This document shows positions 1 to 7,593 of a stretch of DNA of 55,154 nt, one piece after another. The DNA is from UBA4719 sp038249115. GTDB taxonomy: Bacteria > Actinomycetota > Actinomycetes > Actinomycetales > Dermatophilaceae. The position numbers and the translations under genes were made by a program. How positions within the stretch are numbered: position 1 is the stretch's first letter; each line of letters starts with the position of its first letter. Location of the stretch: assembly GCA_038249115.1 (NCBI GenBank), contig JBBRWQ010000009.1, positions 1-55,154 on the forward strand. Direction: 5' to 3'. A model generated the notes under the pieces. The model worked only from the letters and a program-made list of their open reading frames with translations. It made no database searches and had not been told where the DNA came from.

Positions 1-114
1 GCTGCGCCCCAGCTCACGGGCCTCCGCACCTAGCCACACACGACGCTGACGCTCACTCAGATGCGCCTTCACAAGGTCATACCGACGCACCAGGGACTCC
101 GCGATCGCGCTCAT
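1..114 (-). mobile_element. N-terminal part of an ISAzo13-type transposase, cut by the window edge
   Basis: Reading leftward from an ATG at 114, the frame stays open to the window edge and gives 38 residues. They include an SERQRRVWLGAEARELG block, which resembles the N-terminus of ISAzo13-family (DDE, 'Rhodopirellula-type') transposases, where a 'DERQRR..AAEARALG' segment precedes a helix-turn-helix. The catalytic domain lies outside the window. The bases between this start and plsC (115-169) are AT-rich, unlike their surroundings, and presumably hold the promoter and terminal inverted repeat of the element; I could not define the exact IS end. Family assignment rests on one short motif. Confidence 0.62.
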
Positions 115-169
115 AGCGCAAAGATAGCCATCATGCACCCATAAAGCTATATTATTTTACGACGCTCCC

Positions 170-1048
170 TTAGCTGGCCGCGCGCTCGTCGCCCTGAGAC
201 GTCGGACGACCCTCATCGTCAGTTGCCGATGCGGGCGCCTCGCTCGGTTCGTCGGCGTCGCTGTAGTCGTCGGTGTCGAGGGTGGCGCCATCGCCCTTGA
301 TGCCCTTGTCAATGCGGTCAATCCGGTCGGCGGCCTCTTGCTGCAGCTCCTTGGCCTTGGACCTGGCGGCCGCAAGCAGGCGGTCCTTCATCGACGTGGC
401 ATACATGTCCACGTATTCCTGGTGTGACAGCAGCATCAACTCGTACATGAGCTCATCGGTGATGGAACGCAGGACGAACCGGTCGTTCTCCATGCCTTCG
501 TACCGAGAGAAGTCCAGGGGCTTGCCGATGCGTACACCGATGCGCATGATCTTGGGGACCTTTTTGCCGGTGGGCTGCGCCTTGTCGGTGCCGATCATGG
601 CCACCGGCAACACGGGACAGCCCGCCTCAAGCGCCATCCTTGCCACGCCGACACGCCCACGATAGAGACGGCCATCGGGCGAGCGGGTGCCTTCGGGGTA
701 GATGCCGAGCAGCTCGCCCCGGCGCAGGACCTTCAGGCCACTGTTCAGTGCAGCATCGCCAGCGCCCGCTCCGGAACGGTCGATCGGCAGCTGGCCGGCG
801 CCTTTGAAGAACGCTGCCGTTGCGCGGCCCTTGACGCCTCGGCCGGTGAAGTAGTCGGCCTTCGCCAGAAACGTGATCCGGCGCGGAAGCACCAGCGGCA
901 AGAAGATGGAGTCAGAGAAAGAGAGGTGGTTGCTGGCGAAGATCGCAGCGCCCTCAGCCGGGATGTTCTCCTCGCCCTCGACCCACGGACGAAACAACAG
1001 CCTCAGGATCGGCCCGAGAACCAGTGTCTTGAGCACCCAGTAGAACAC
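170..1048 (-). CDS. plsC: 1-acyl-sn-glycerol-3-phosphate acyltransferase (PlsC family)
   Basis: This should transfer an acyl group to the sn-2 position of lysophosphatidic acid at the inner membrane, giving phosphatidic acid. The family's catalytic NHxxxxD motif is NHLSFSD (His41, Asp46) and the acceptor-binding EGTRS motif is at residues 119-123, followed by a PVAMIGT block. The N-terminus is hydrophobic. The last 50 or so residues form an acidic low-complexity tail typical of actinobacterial members. The start is a GTG preceded by a good GGAGGTGG ribosome site. The stop codon lies directly beside the AT-rich end of the insertion sequence, so the extreme 3' end may have been set by the insertion. 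It diverges from the hydrolase gene at 1191. Confidence 0.9.
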   Translation of the reverse strand: MFYWVLKTLVLGPILRLLFRPWVEGEENIPAEGAAIFASNHLSFSDSIFLPLVLPRRITFLAKADYFTGRGVKGRATAAFFKGAGQLPIDRSGAGAGDAALNSGLKVLRRGELLGIYPEGTRSPDGRLYRGRVGVARMALEAGCPVLPVAMIGTDKAQPTGKKVPKIMRIGVRIGKPLDFSRYEGMENDRFVLRSITDELMYELMLLSHQEYVDMYATSMKDRLLAAARSKAKELQQEAADRIDRIDKGIKGDGATLDTDDYSDADEPSEAPASATDDEGRPTSQGDERAAS

Positions 1049-1190
1049 CCCGAACCACCTCCAACCTGTGAGACATCACACCCCTTTGCCGACGCGTGAA
1101 CTCTACGGCACTATGCCTGCGTGATACGTCGTGCGAAGATTCCCCTGCAACGACGTCCGAAGTTTTCTTCGACACCCCAGGAGTGATTCT

Positions 1191-1940
1191 GTGGCCATTC
1201 TGCCCGGAGCCGAACCGTTCAACCATGACGGATCCGATGTCGGGGTGCTGTTGTGCCACGGTTTCACCAGTACGGCGAAAAGCATGCGGCCGTGGGGCGA
1301 GTACCTCGCTGATCGCGGCTTCACGGTGCGAGTCCCCCTGCTGCCCGGACACGGCACCACCTGGCAAGAGATGAACACCACCCGGTGGGAGGACTGGTAC
1401 AACTGCGTCGACGCAGCATTTCGCGAGCTGCACGAGTCCTGCGAACGAGTCGTCGTCGGCGGCCTGTCCATGGGGGGCACACTGGCGCTGAAACTGGCTC
1501 AGGAACATGGACCCCGGATCCGTGGTCTGATCCTGGTCAACCCGGCAGTCAAGTCGGAGGACCCCCGGATCCGCTTGCTGCCGGTCCTGAAACACGTTCT
1601 GCCGTCGTTGGGCGCGATCGGCAATGACGTCAAGAAAGACGGCGTTACTGAGCAGGCCTACGCGCGCAACCCGCTGAAGGCTCTGCACTCCCAGCTGGTC
1701 GCGTGGCAGGCGGTCGTCCGGGACCTCCCTGAGATCACCCAGCCTGTGCTGCTGCTGCGCTCACCGCAGGACCATGTCCTGCCCGCGTCAAGCTCGGCGC
1801 TGGTGCTGTCCAGGATCTCCAGCACTGACGTCAACGAGATCCTGCTCGAGGACTCGTATCATGTTGCCACCATTGACAATGACGCTCCGCTCATCTTTGC
1901 CGAGTCCGCCAAGTTCATTGAACGCATCACCCAGAAATGA
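1191..1940 (+). CDS. Alpha/beta hydrolase, carboxylesterase / monoacylglycerol lipase type
   Basis: A 249-residue serine hydrolase of the alpha/beta fold resembling Est30-like carboxylesterases. The catalytic triad is visible: Ser93 in GLSMGG, Asp194 in SPQDH, and His224 in DSYHVAT; an oxyanion CHGFTST motif sits near residue 22. The substrate is probably a short- or medium-chain acyl ester, which fits the neighbouring plsC, but this is inference. I chose the GTG at 1191 because CAGGAG lies seven bases upstream and the homology begins there; an in-frame start 20 codons earlier would add residues without family resemblance. It overlaps the next gene by four bases (ATGA). Confidence 0.85.
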   Translation: MAILPGAEPFNHDGSDVGVLLCHGFTSTAKSMRPWGEYLADRGFTVRVPLLPGHGTTWQEMNTTRWEDWYNCVDAAFRELHESCERVVVGGLSMGGTLALKLAQEHGPRIRGLILVNPAVKSEDPRIRLLPVLKHVLPSLGAIGNDVKKDGVTEQAYARNPLKALHSQLVAWQAVVRDLPEITQPVLLLRSPQDHVLPASSSALVLSRISSTDVNEILLEDSYHVATIDNDAPLIFAESAKFIERITQK

Positions 1941-2467
1941 ACGATGCCGACCGTCGGCAGAGGTCCGACGGTTTCGACCACGACGCGATGTTTGCCGACA
2001 TCGTGGCTCACTGGAACGACGCGACGGCAGAGCCCACCGCCAACCCGGCACCAACGTCCGATCACGAGGTTGCCGACGACGAGGCATCTGATCAGCCGTA
2101 CGTCGGGCATCATCATTTCCTGAACGACCCGCCTTCGGAGCGGCAGGAGCCCACTCCCCCTCCTACTCCAGACGCCATCCCGGCTCCACAAGCGTGGCGA
2201 GCGCACGAGGTGGACGACGAGCTCGAGGAGCACTTCGAGCCGCCGCCCCTAGCCCCGCTGCCAGCCGGCGACCTGCAGTTCTGGGGCATCCTCGTCGGAA
2301 TGTGCGGCGGGCCCCTTCTCTTGCTGTACCTCATCTTCTTCAACCGTGACGCCGGCAGCTCCTGGATGCTCACGGCTATCGGGCTATCCGTCGGCGGCTT
2401 CGTCCTGCTCGTCTCACGGCTCCCGCGCGATCACCAGGACGATGACGACGACGGAGCGCGACTCTGA
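1937..2467 (+). CDS. Hypothetical membrane protein with acidic Pro-rich N-terminus
   Basis: I do not recognise a named family. About the first 110 residues are polar, acidic and proline-rich, followed by two adjacent hydrophobic helices (about residues 115-137 and 142-160) and a short Asp-rich tail, so it is probably a small membrane-anchored protein with a cytoplasmic N-terminal region. Its ATG overlaps the stop of the hydrolase gene in an ATGA junction, so the two are translated together. The pairing of a hydrolase with a two-helix protein suggests a membrane-related role, but no function can be assigned. Confidence 0.75.
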   Translation: MNDADRRQRSDGFDHDAMFADIVAHWNDATAEPTANPAPTSDHEVADDEASDQPYVGHHHFLNDPPSERQEPTPPPTPDAIPAPQAWRAHEVDDELEEHFEPPPLAPLPAGDLQFWGILVGMCGGPLLLLYLIFFNRDAGSSWMLTAIGLSVGGFVLLVSRLPRDHQDDDDDGARL

Positions 2468-2485
2468 CTGTGGGGGTCGGCCGCG

Positions 2486-3175
2486 TCAGCCGAGGGCGAC
2501 TTTCGAGAGATCCAGGTCCACCCAGACCGGGAGGTGGTCCGTTGCTGCCACGAGGTCTGCGCGGTCCAGCTCGACCGGGGGCATCGACACGACCGGTAGC
2601 TCTGGTGAAGCGAAGATGGCGTCGATCCGATGACGGGGGGTGCTGGCAGGGAAGGTCGGTGCGTCCCCGCTGACAACACATAACCTTGCCGCGATGGCCA
2701 TCCACGCCGACCCGTCCGAGCCCTCGTTAAGGTCACCGGCCACGACGACAGGCCGTCCCCTTGGCAGTGCATCAAGGAGGGTACGCACGTGGATGGCGCG
2801 CTCATGGGCGGCCACGCTCAGGTGCACGCTGACGAAACCGACAGTCTGGTGACCGGGCAGCCGAAGCTGACACACGGCGTACCCCCGCTCCCGTTGAAAC
2901 CGTCCGACCTTCAAGGACCTGTGTTTCACGTCAACAACGTCCAGCCCCACGCTCGACATCACCGTCGTACCGCCGCTCCCGCGATGTCCTCCCGACCAGC
3001 CCAAACCACACCGCGCCGCAAACATAGCGATCCGGTGACTGGACATCAGATGTCGCGGAACCTCCTGCAAGCACAGGACATCCGGGTTGATGCTGCGAAT
3101 CACCCGAGCGGCTGCCTGGCCGTCGTCCCTGAAGTCGCACAGGTTGTATGACGCGACGCGCAGGATGTGCCCCAC
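2486..3175 (-). CDS. Endonuclease/exonuclease/phosphatase family protein
   Basis: A 229-residue protein of the EEP (DNase I-like) fold. Visible motifs are the N-terminal ASYNLCD (metal-site Asn), LCLQEVP (catalytic Glu), a SVHLSV strand, the VVAGDLNE motif (Asp and Asn ligands) and a C-terminal ATDHLPVWVDL with the conserved DH pair. These proteins cleave phosphodiester or phosphomonoester bonds in nucleic acids, phospholipids or inositol phosphates; the substrate here is unknown. The start is taken as the GTG at 3175, one base after the ROK gene stop (TGACGTG), implying translational coupling; an upstream start at 3223 would overlap the ROK gene by 47 bases without family homology. Last gene of the leftward operon. 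Confidence 0.82.
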   Translation of the reverse strand: MGHILRVASYNLCDFRDDGQAAARVIRSINPDVLCLQEVPRHLMSSHRIAMFAARCGLGWSGGHRGSGGTTVMSSVGLDVVDVKHRSLKVGRFQRERGYAVCQLRLPGHQTVGFVSVHLSVAAHERAIHVRTLLDALPRGRPVVVAGDLNEGSDGSAWMAIAARLCVVSGDAPTFPASTPRHRIDAIFASPELPVVSMPPVELDRADLVAATDHLPVWVDLDLSKVALG

Positions 3176-3176
3176 G

Positions 3177-4160
3177 TCAGTCGTCCTGTGACTCGACGTC
3201 CCAGCGGGCGAGGTCCGCCGCACCGATTAGTCCTGCGTCGTTGCCCAGCTCCGCCACCACGATGCGTGCCTCTGGCCGGTATCCGCGTCCGGTCAGCTGC
3301 CGCTTGAACGTCTCGCGGGCCGAGGACAGCAACAGGTCACCTGCAGCGCTCAGGCCGCCACCGATCACGAACGTACCGGGGTCGAATGCCGCTGCCAGGT
3401 TGGCGATACCGACCCCCAGCCAGTTGCCGATATCGGCGAGCAGCTCACAAGCCGTTGGGTCACCGTCGCGCGCGGCCTCCGTGATCAACGGCCCGGTGAG
3501 GTTGGCCGGAAGACCTTCGACGCGATCGAACAGGTCGCTGGCAAGCGGTGAGTTCGCCGAGAACAGCGAGCGCGCCTCACGCACCAGCGCATTTCCGCTT
3601 GCGTACTGCTCCCAACACCCACGATTGCCGCACTCGCAACGATGACCGCCCGGCACCACCTGCATGTGTCCGAACTCCCCGGCGATACCGAAACGACCAC
3701 GTTGCACCTGCCCGTCGATCAGGATGCCGCCCCCGATGCCGGTGCCCAGCGTGATCATCATGAGATGGGTCTCGCCCTGCGCCGCCCCGAACTTCCACTC
3801 TGCCCAGGCCGCCGCGTTGGCGTCGTTGTCCACGAACATCGGCAGAGCAACGCGCTTCTGCAGAGCCTCCCTGAGCGGTTCGTGACGCCACGACAGATGC
3901 GGGGCGAAAACCACGGTGGCCCGATCTGCAGCGACAAAACCGGCGGCGCCGATGCCGACAGCGGCGACGCTCCCGGCTCCGACGACCTCTATCAGCTCGG
4001 CCACCACCTCAACGATGGTGTCCTCGACGACCGACGGGCTCTTGGAGCGATGCGGAGTGTCCCTGCGGGCGCGGTGGGTGATGTTGCCGTCGACGTCGAC
4101 CAGACCGCCGGCCACCTTGGTGCCACCGATGTCGATACCGATGGCAAGCCGACGGCTCAC
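3177..4160 (-). CDS. ROK-family glucokinase (first of a tandem pair)
   Basis: A 327-residue sugar kinase of the ROK family, predicted to phosphorylate glucose or a related hexose with ATP. It shows the phosphate-binding DIGGTK loop (residues 10-15), catalytic Asp113 in DNDAN, a LGTGIGGG nucleotide-binding loop (138-145) and the ROK zinc site formed by His165 with the CxCGxxGC cysteines (175, 177, 182) and following Glu. No N-terminal helix-turn-helix is present, so it is an enzyme rather than an XylR-type repressor. It overlaps its upstream paralogue by four bases (ATGA). An ROK glucokinase next to an SRPBCC protein and small Cys protein is a known actinobacterial neighbourhood (glkA of Streptomyces). 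Confidence 0.9.
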   Translation of the reverse strand: MSRRLAIGIDIGGTKVAGGLVDVDGNITHRARRDTPHRSKSPSVVEDTIVEVVAELIEVVGAGSVAAVGIGAAGFVAADRATVVFAPHLSWRHEPLREALQKRVALPMFVDNDANAAAWAEWKFGAAQGETHLMMITLGTGIGGGILIDGQVQRGRFGIAGEFGHMQVVPGGHRCECGNRGCWEQYASGNALVREARSLFSANSPLASDLFDRVEGLPANLTGPLITEAARDGDPTACELLADIGNWLGVGIANLAAAFDPGTFVIGGGLSAAGDLLLSSARETFKRQLTGRGYRPEARIVVAELGNDAGLIGAADLARWDVESQDD

Positions 4161-5116
4161 GGGTGACTCCGCGCGGCCAGGTCGGCGACGCCGATCATCC
4201 CGGCGTCGTTGCCAAGACTCGCCAGGACGAACCGCGCCTCTGGCCGGTGCCCTCGACCGGTCAGGTGGCGACGGAACGCAGCAACGGCGGGATCGATCAA
4301 CAGTGCCCCCGCCTCGGCCACTCCCCCGCCCAGCACGATCAGCTCAGGGTCCAGGATGGCAGCCACAGAAGCAGCGCCCTCACCAATCCAGGTCCCGAGG
4401 TCAGACATCAGCTCGAGAGCCGCAGGGTCGCCTTCGGCCGCGGCCCGGGTGACGTCAGGTCCGGTGAGCTCGGCCGGGTCGCCGGCGCACAGCTCGCTCA
4501 GTCGGGCCGCATGAGGTGTCTCGGAGATGACGAGCTCTCGAGCCTCTCGGACCAGGGCGGTGCCGCTGGCGTATTGCTCCCAGCAGCCACGATTGCCGCA
4601 GCCGCAACGTAGTCCGCCGGGAACCACCCTCATGTGACCCAGCTCGGCGGCGATGCCGAAGGCCCCATGGAGAAGTACCCCGTTAGTCACGACGCCTCCG
4701 CCGATGCCGGTGCCGACCGTGACGAACACCATGTCGGCCGTCCCTGCAGCGGCGCCGAAACGGAACTCTCCCCAGGCTGCGGCGTTGGCATCGTTCTCGA
4801 TGGTGACGGGCAGGTGGAGGGCCGATTCGAGAAGCTGCTTGAGCGGAAGATCGCGCCAGGCCAGGTTGGGGGCGAAGAGGATCGTCGAGCCTGTGCGGTT
4901 GAGGAAGGCCGCGCAGGCAACCCCGACGGCGGCGATCTCACGTTCGAAGGACAGCTCGCGGATCAGCGTGGCAGCAGCGTTGACAATGGCCCCAGTATCC
5001 TGCGCGGGCGTGTCCTTGCGGCCCCTGGCCAGGATCGTCCCGCCCGAGTCGACGACACAGCCGCTGATCTTGGTGCCACCGATGTCCAGCCCGATCATCG
5101 TCGTCACGCGCGTCAC
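4157..5116 (-). CDS. ROK-family glucokinase (second of a tandem pair)
   Basis: A 319-residue ROK kinase closely related to the adjacent downstream gene. It keeps DIGGTK (11-16), catalytic Asp109 in ENDAN, TVGTGIGGG (133-141) and the zinc site His161 plus cysteines 171, 173 and 178, so it should be active. It differs from its partner mainly in the segments around residues 40-100 and 180-240. Both ends are coupled to neighbours by four-base ATGA overlaps. Which of the two is the orthologue of the housekeeping GlkA I cannot decide; the other may act on a different sugar such as N-acetylglucosamine or mannose. Confidence 0.9.
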   Translation of the reverse strand: MTRVTTMIGLDIGGTKISGCVVDSGGTILARGRKDTPAQDTGAIVNAAATLIRELSFEREIAAVGVACAAFLNRTGSTILFAPNLAWRDLPLKQLLESALHLPVTIENDANAAAWGEFRFGAAAGTADMVFVTVGTGIGGGVVTNGVLLHGAFGIAAELGHMRVVPGGLRCGCGNRGCWEQYASGTALVREARELVISETPHAARLSELCAGDPAELTGPDVTRAAAEGDPAALELMSDLGTWIGEGAASVAAILDPELIVLGGGVAEAGALLIDPAVAAFRRHLTGRGHRPEARFVLASLGNDAGMIGVADLAARSHP

Positions 5117-5637
5117 CCCTCGTCATCCACACGAATGTCCTGAACCGTCACGCCATCCGGGCGCATCCCGGGCTGCGCCCTGCTGTCGGAGGCCGGGGCG
5201 GAGGCTCGCGACTGGGTGGCCATGGCCCGAAGGCTCTCAGCCATGGCGGAGGCGAGGTCGGCCATTCGGTCCACGGTCTCGGGCCGGATCGACCGCAGCA
5301 GCGCGATGCCCTGACACAGGGGGCAGAGCTTGCAGGCAACCGGGGTACCACCGCTCTCACCCCCGCAGGCACTGCACGTTTGTTCCGAACCCCGAGGCCC
5401 GGGGTCAGGTGGCACCGGCCCTGCATCAGGTGGCGGCACGGGCCCGGTGCCGGGTGGCATCTGGCCGACGTGAGGTGGCGTCGCGTCCTGAGCCGGCCTG
5501 TCGGCATACGGGCTGGGGTCGTCCGCGGCGCCCTCGCTCGGGACTGCGCTCGGGCGCGCCATGCTTGCCACCGCCGAGAGCAGCCGCGCTGCTTCCTCGG
5601 CGACCGTGCCGATCGCAGGCTGGGGTTGGTCAGTCAT
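5113..5637 (-). CDS. Proline-rich protein with a CxxC/CxxC pair, function unknown
   Basis: A 174-residue protein with a proline- and glycine-rich first half, then two cysteine pairs (CSAC and, after a 14-residue spacer, CKLCPLC) that could form a small zinc ribbon, followed by a hydrophobic-to-amphipathic helix. It resembles the small Cys-containing proteins (DUF5304-like) that accompany ROK glucokinases in other actinobacteria, but I am not certain of that family. Its start overlaps the ArsA-like gene by eight bases and its stop overlaps the next ROK gene by four, so it is translationally locked into the operon. Confidence 0.7.
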   Translation of the reverse strand: MTDQPQPAIGTVAEEAARLLSAVASMARPSAVPSEGAADDPSPYADRPAQDATPPHVGQMPPGTGPVPPPDAGPVPPDPGPRGSEQTCSACGGESGGTPVACKLCPLCQGIALLRSIRPETVDRMADLASAMAESLRAMATQSRASAPASDSRAQPGMRPDGVTVQDIRVDDEG

Positions 5638-6859
5638 TCACGGGCCACACTTTCTCGTCGGGAACGAAGCGCACGCGAAGGGTGGCATCTCGCACCGTCG
5701 CGCCGGTGACGACACACCGTCGCAGGACGCTGGGTAGCGACAGCACCCGGCGATGGTCGCCCACCGCCACCAACAGCTCATCATCGCGTCGTTTGAGATC
5801 CACCTCGGCAGCCGTCACCAACGGCAGGGGCAAGGTGAGGAGGTAGCCCCCGTCCTCGGGCTGCACCGTCATGCCATGAGCGGGCGCCGCCATCAGGACA
5901 TCGCGGATCTCACCTGTGCGCGCCTGTGCAAGGTCGGCGAGCGCATCTGCGCCTACCGGCTCGTGCGACAGATAGGGAGTAATCACGATCGGCAGCGGTG
6001 CGAAGGAATGGCTGACCTCGGACAGGCCTCGCTGCTGTGCCTCGTTCCAACCGGCCAGCCAGGTGTCTTGGCTCGATTCCGGATCTGCCTCAGGGAGGAC
6101 TCGGTTGACCATGACCTGGTCCACGGAAAACCCATACAGCCGCAGGGAGGTCAGCGTCCGACGCGACTCGGCGATCACCACTCGTTCGGGGGTGAGGACC
6201 AACCGTACGGACGTGCTCTCGGCGGCGAGGATCGCCTGGATGTCATGCAGGGCTTCGCGCCAACGCCGCAAGGACTCGAGGACCTGCATCTCGGGCATCG
6301 GGAGCCCCACTGCCGCGGCGGCCGCCGGGTGCAACCGTCGAAGGAGACCTCGCTGCGCTGGCATCAGCCTCTCGAGGTGCCAGCTCAGGGCCTCGGGCAG
6401 AGCCAGCAGCCGCAACGTCTCGGCGGTGGGTGCACAGTCAACGACGATGAGGTCCCAGGGTCCCGACTCGACCTGCGTCCGCAGCTCGAGCAGCGCGACA
6501 ATCTCATCCGACCCGGGGAGCTCGGTCATCTCCTCGGCCACGACGGGGTCGACACCGAGGCTGTTGAGCACCGTCAAGAGGTAGTCCTGCACCGACCGCC
6601 AAGAGCGCCGGACGCTGTGAGCGGCACTCAGCTGCAGGGCGTACAGGCCGGGTTCCACCTCGACCACCTGGTCGACCACCGGGTCGGGGCTGTCGGCCGC
6701 CGTCCCCAGATCGACACCCAGCGCGTCGCCGAGCGAGTGGGCCGCGTCGGTCGACATGACCAGGGTCTTGATGCCCTGACGAGCGGCTTGTACGGCGGTC
6801 GCAGCAGCGCTCGTTGTCTTGCCGACGCCGCCCTTGCCGGTGAAGAGAACGACTCTCAC
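5630..6859 (-). CDS. ArsA/GET3-type ATPase
   Basis: A 409-residue P-loop ATPase of the ArsA/GET3 (SIMIBI) class. The deviant Walker A GKGGVGKT is at residues 8-15, the STDAAHS switch I segment follows near residue 40, and DLIVVDCAPTAETLR is the Walker B/switch II region near residue 140. The C-terminal hundred residues form a beta-rich domain found in actinobacterial homologues. No arsR, arsB or arsC lies nearby, so arsenite transport is unlikely; a targeting or chaperone role with the SRPBCC partner is possible. The gene follows the SRPBCC gene by 19 bases. Confidence 0.85.
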   Translation of the reverse strand: MRVVLFTGKGGVGKTTSAAATAVQAARQGIKTLVMSTDAAHSLGDALGVDLGTAADSPDPVVDQVVEVEPGLYALQLSAAHSVRRSWRSVQDYLLTVLNSLGVDPVVAEEMTELPGSDEIVALLELRTQVESGPWDLIVVDCAPTAETLRLLALPEALSWHLERLMPAQRGLLRRLHPAAAAAVGLPMPEMQVLESLRRWREALHDIQAILAAESTSVRLVLTPERVVIAESRRTLTSLRLYGFSVDQVMVNRVLPEADPESSQDTWLAGWNEAQQRGLSEVSHSFAPLPIVITPYLSHEPVGADALADLAQARTGEIRDVLMAAPAHGMTVQPEDGGYLLTLPLPLVTAAEVDLKRRDDELLVAVGDHRRVLSLPSVLRRCVVTGATVRDATLRVRFVPDEKVWPVND

Positions 6860-6878
6860 GAGATGCCCGGGCCCCGGC

Positions 6879-7322
6879 TCAGGCCTCGACCCGCTTCTTC
6901 AGTTCCTTCAAAGCGGTATCGATGATGACCCTCTCGGCCTTGCGTTTCAGCATGCCCAGCATGGGGATCTTGACGTCAACTGAGAGTCGGTAGGTGACCA
7001 TGGTTCCGGTGCCGCTGCCCTCGAGGGTGTATGACCCGTTCATCGCCTTGAGCACCAGTGCGCTGACCAAGGTCCACGAGACCACCCCCGTGCCGTCTTC
7101 GGCCACGTCCCAGTCGTACTCCAGGACGTAGGTGTCCTTGATGGCACCGGCATCCAGCGTGAACTCGACCTGGTCCGCCCACCCGTCGCCGTCCTCGGAG
7201 ATCACGGCGATCTTCCGGACCTCGCTCGCCCACTCGGGATAGTTTTCGAAGTCGGCGATGACGTCGAGCACCGCACCCGGTGCGGCGTTCATGACGGTGC
7301 TGGACTCAGTGCGATCGGCCAT
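6879..7322 (-). CDS. SRPBCC-superfamily (polyketide cyclase/START-like) lipid-binding protein
   Basis: A 147-residue protein of the SRPBCC helix-grip fold, with the characteristic opening pattern (strand, then 'APGAVLDVIADFENYPEWASEV' type helix; residues about 10-33) and a C-terminal long helix that closes the hydrophobic cavity. Such proteins bind lipids or other hydrophobic ligands; the ligand is unknown. I chose the ATG at 7322 rather than the ATG 15 codons upstream because a TAACCT -10 hexamer lies seven bases before it, which predicts a leaderless transcript. It is the first gene of the leftward operon with the ArsA-like ATPase and the ROK kinases. Confidence 0.85.
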   Translation of the reverse strand: MADRTESSTVMNAAPGAVLDVIADFENYPEWASEVRKIAVISEDGDGWADQVEFTLDAGAIKDTYVLEYDWDVAEDGTGVVSWTLVSALVLKAMNGSYTLEGSGTGTMVTYRLSVDVKIPMLGMLKRKAERVIIDTALKELKKRVEA

Positions 7323-7329
7323 GGAGCGA

Positions 7330-7335
7330 AGGTTA
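7330..7335 (-). promoter_or_regulatory. -10 element of the SRPBCC-ROK operon (leaderless)
   Basis: TAACCT on the minus strand, seven bases before the ATG at 7322; no ribosome site fits in between. Confidence 0.5.
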
Positions 7336-7593
7336 CCAAGGCAGCCTTCCGAGCTCGCCAGATGCATGCGGGCCGGGTCCCGTTCCTCTCACCATCGGAA
7401 GGCGCCCCGCAGCGGACCAGTGAGGTTCATCATGGCTACAGTCCCTGGCGCAGGCGTTCGCTATCATTCCGCCTTGGGGGGTAACACTCCTTGGCAATGC
7501 CGCCTCGGGGGTCGTACTCGGCAACAGCGCCGTGCCTCGAACCCTCGAACTCGTTCGCCGGCTCACATCAATCAAGTCTCGAAGGACGTTGCG

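Noticed and set aside
4653..5846. Plus-strand frame of about 400 codons across the ROK genes
   Set aside because: Rich in Arg, Pro and Ser, typical of a shadow of GC-rich genes; no motif.
5630..6859. Arsenical resistance by the ArsA-like protein
   Set aside because: No arsR, arsB, arsC or arsD nearby; the neighbours are SRPBCC and ROK proteins.
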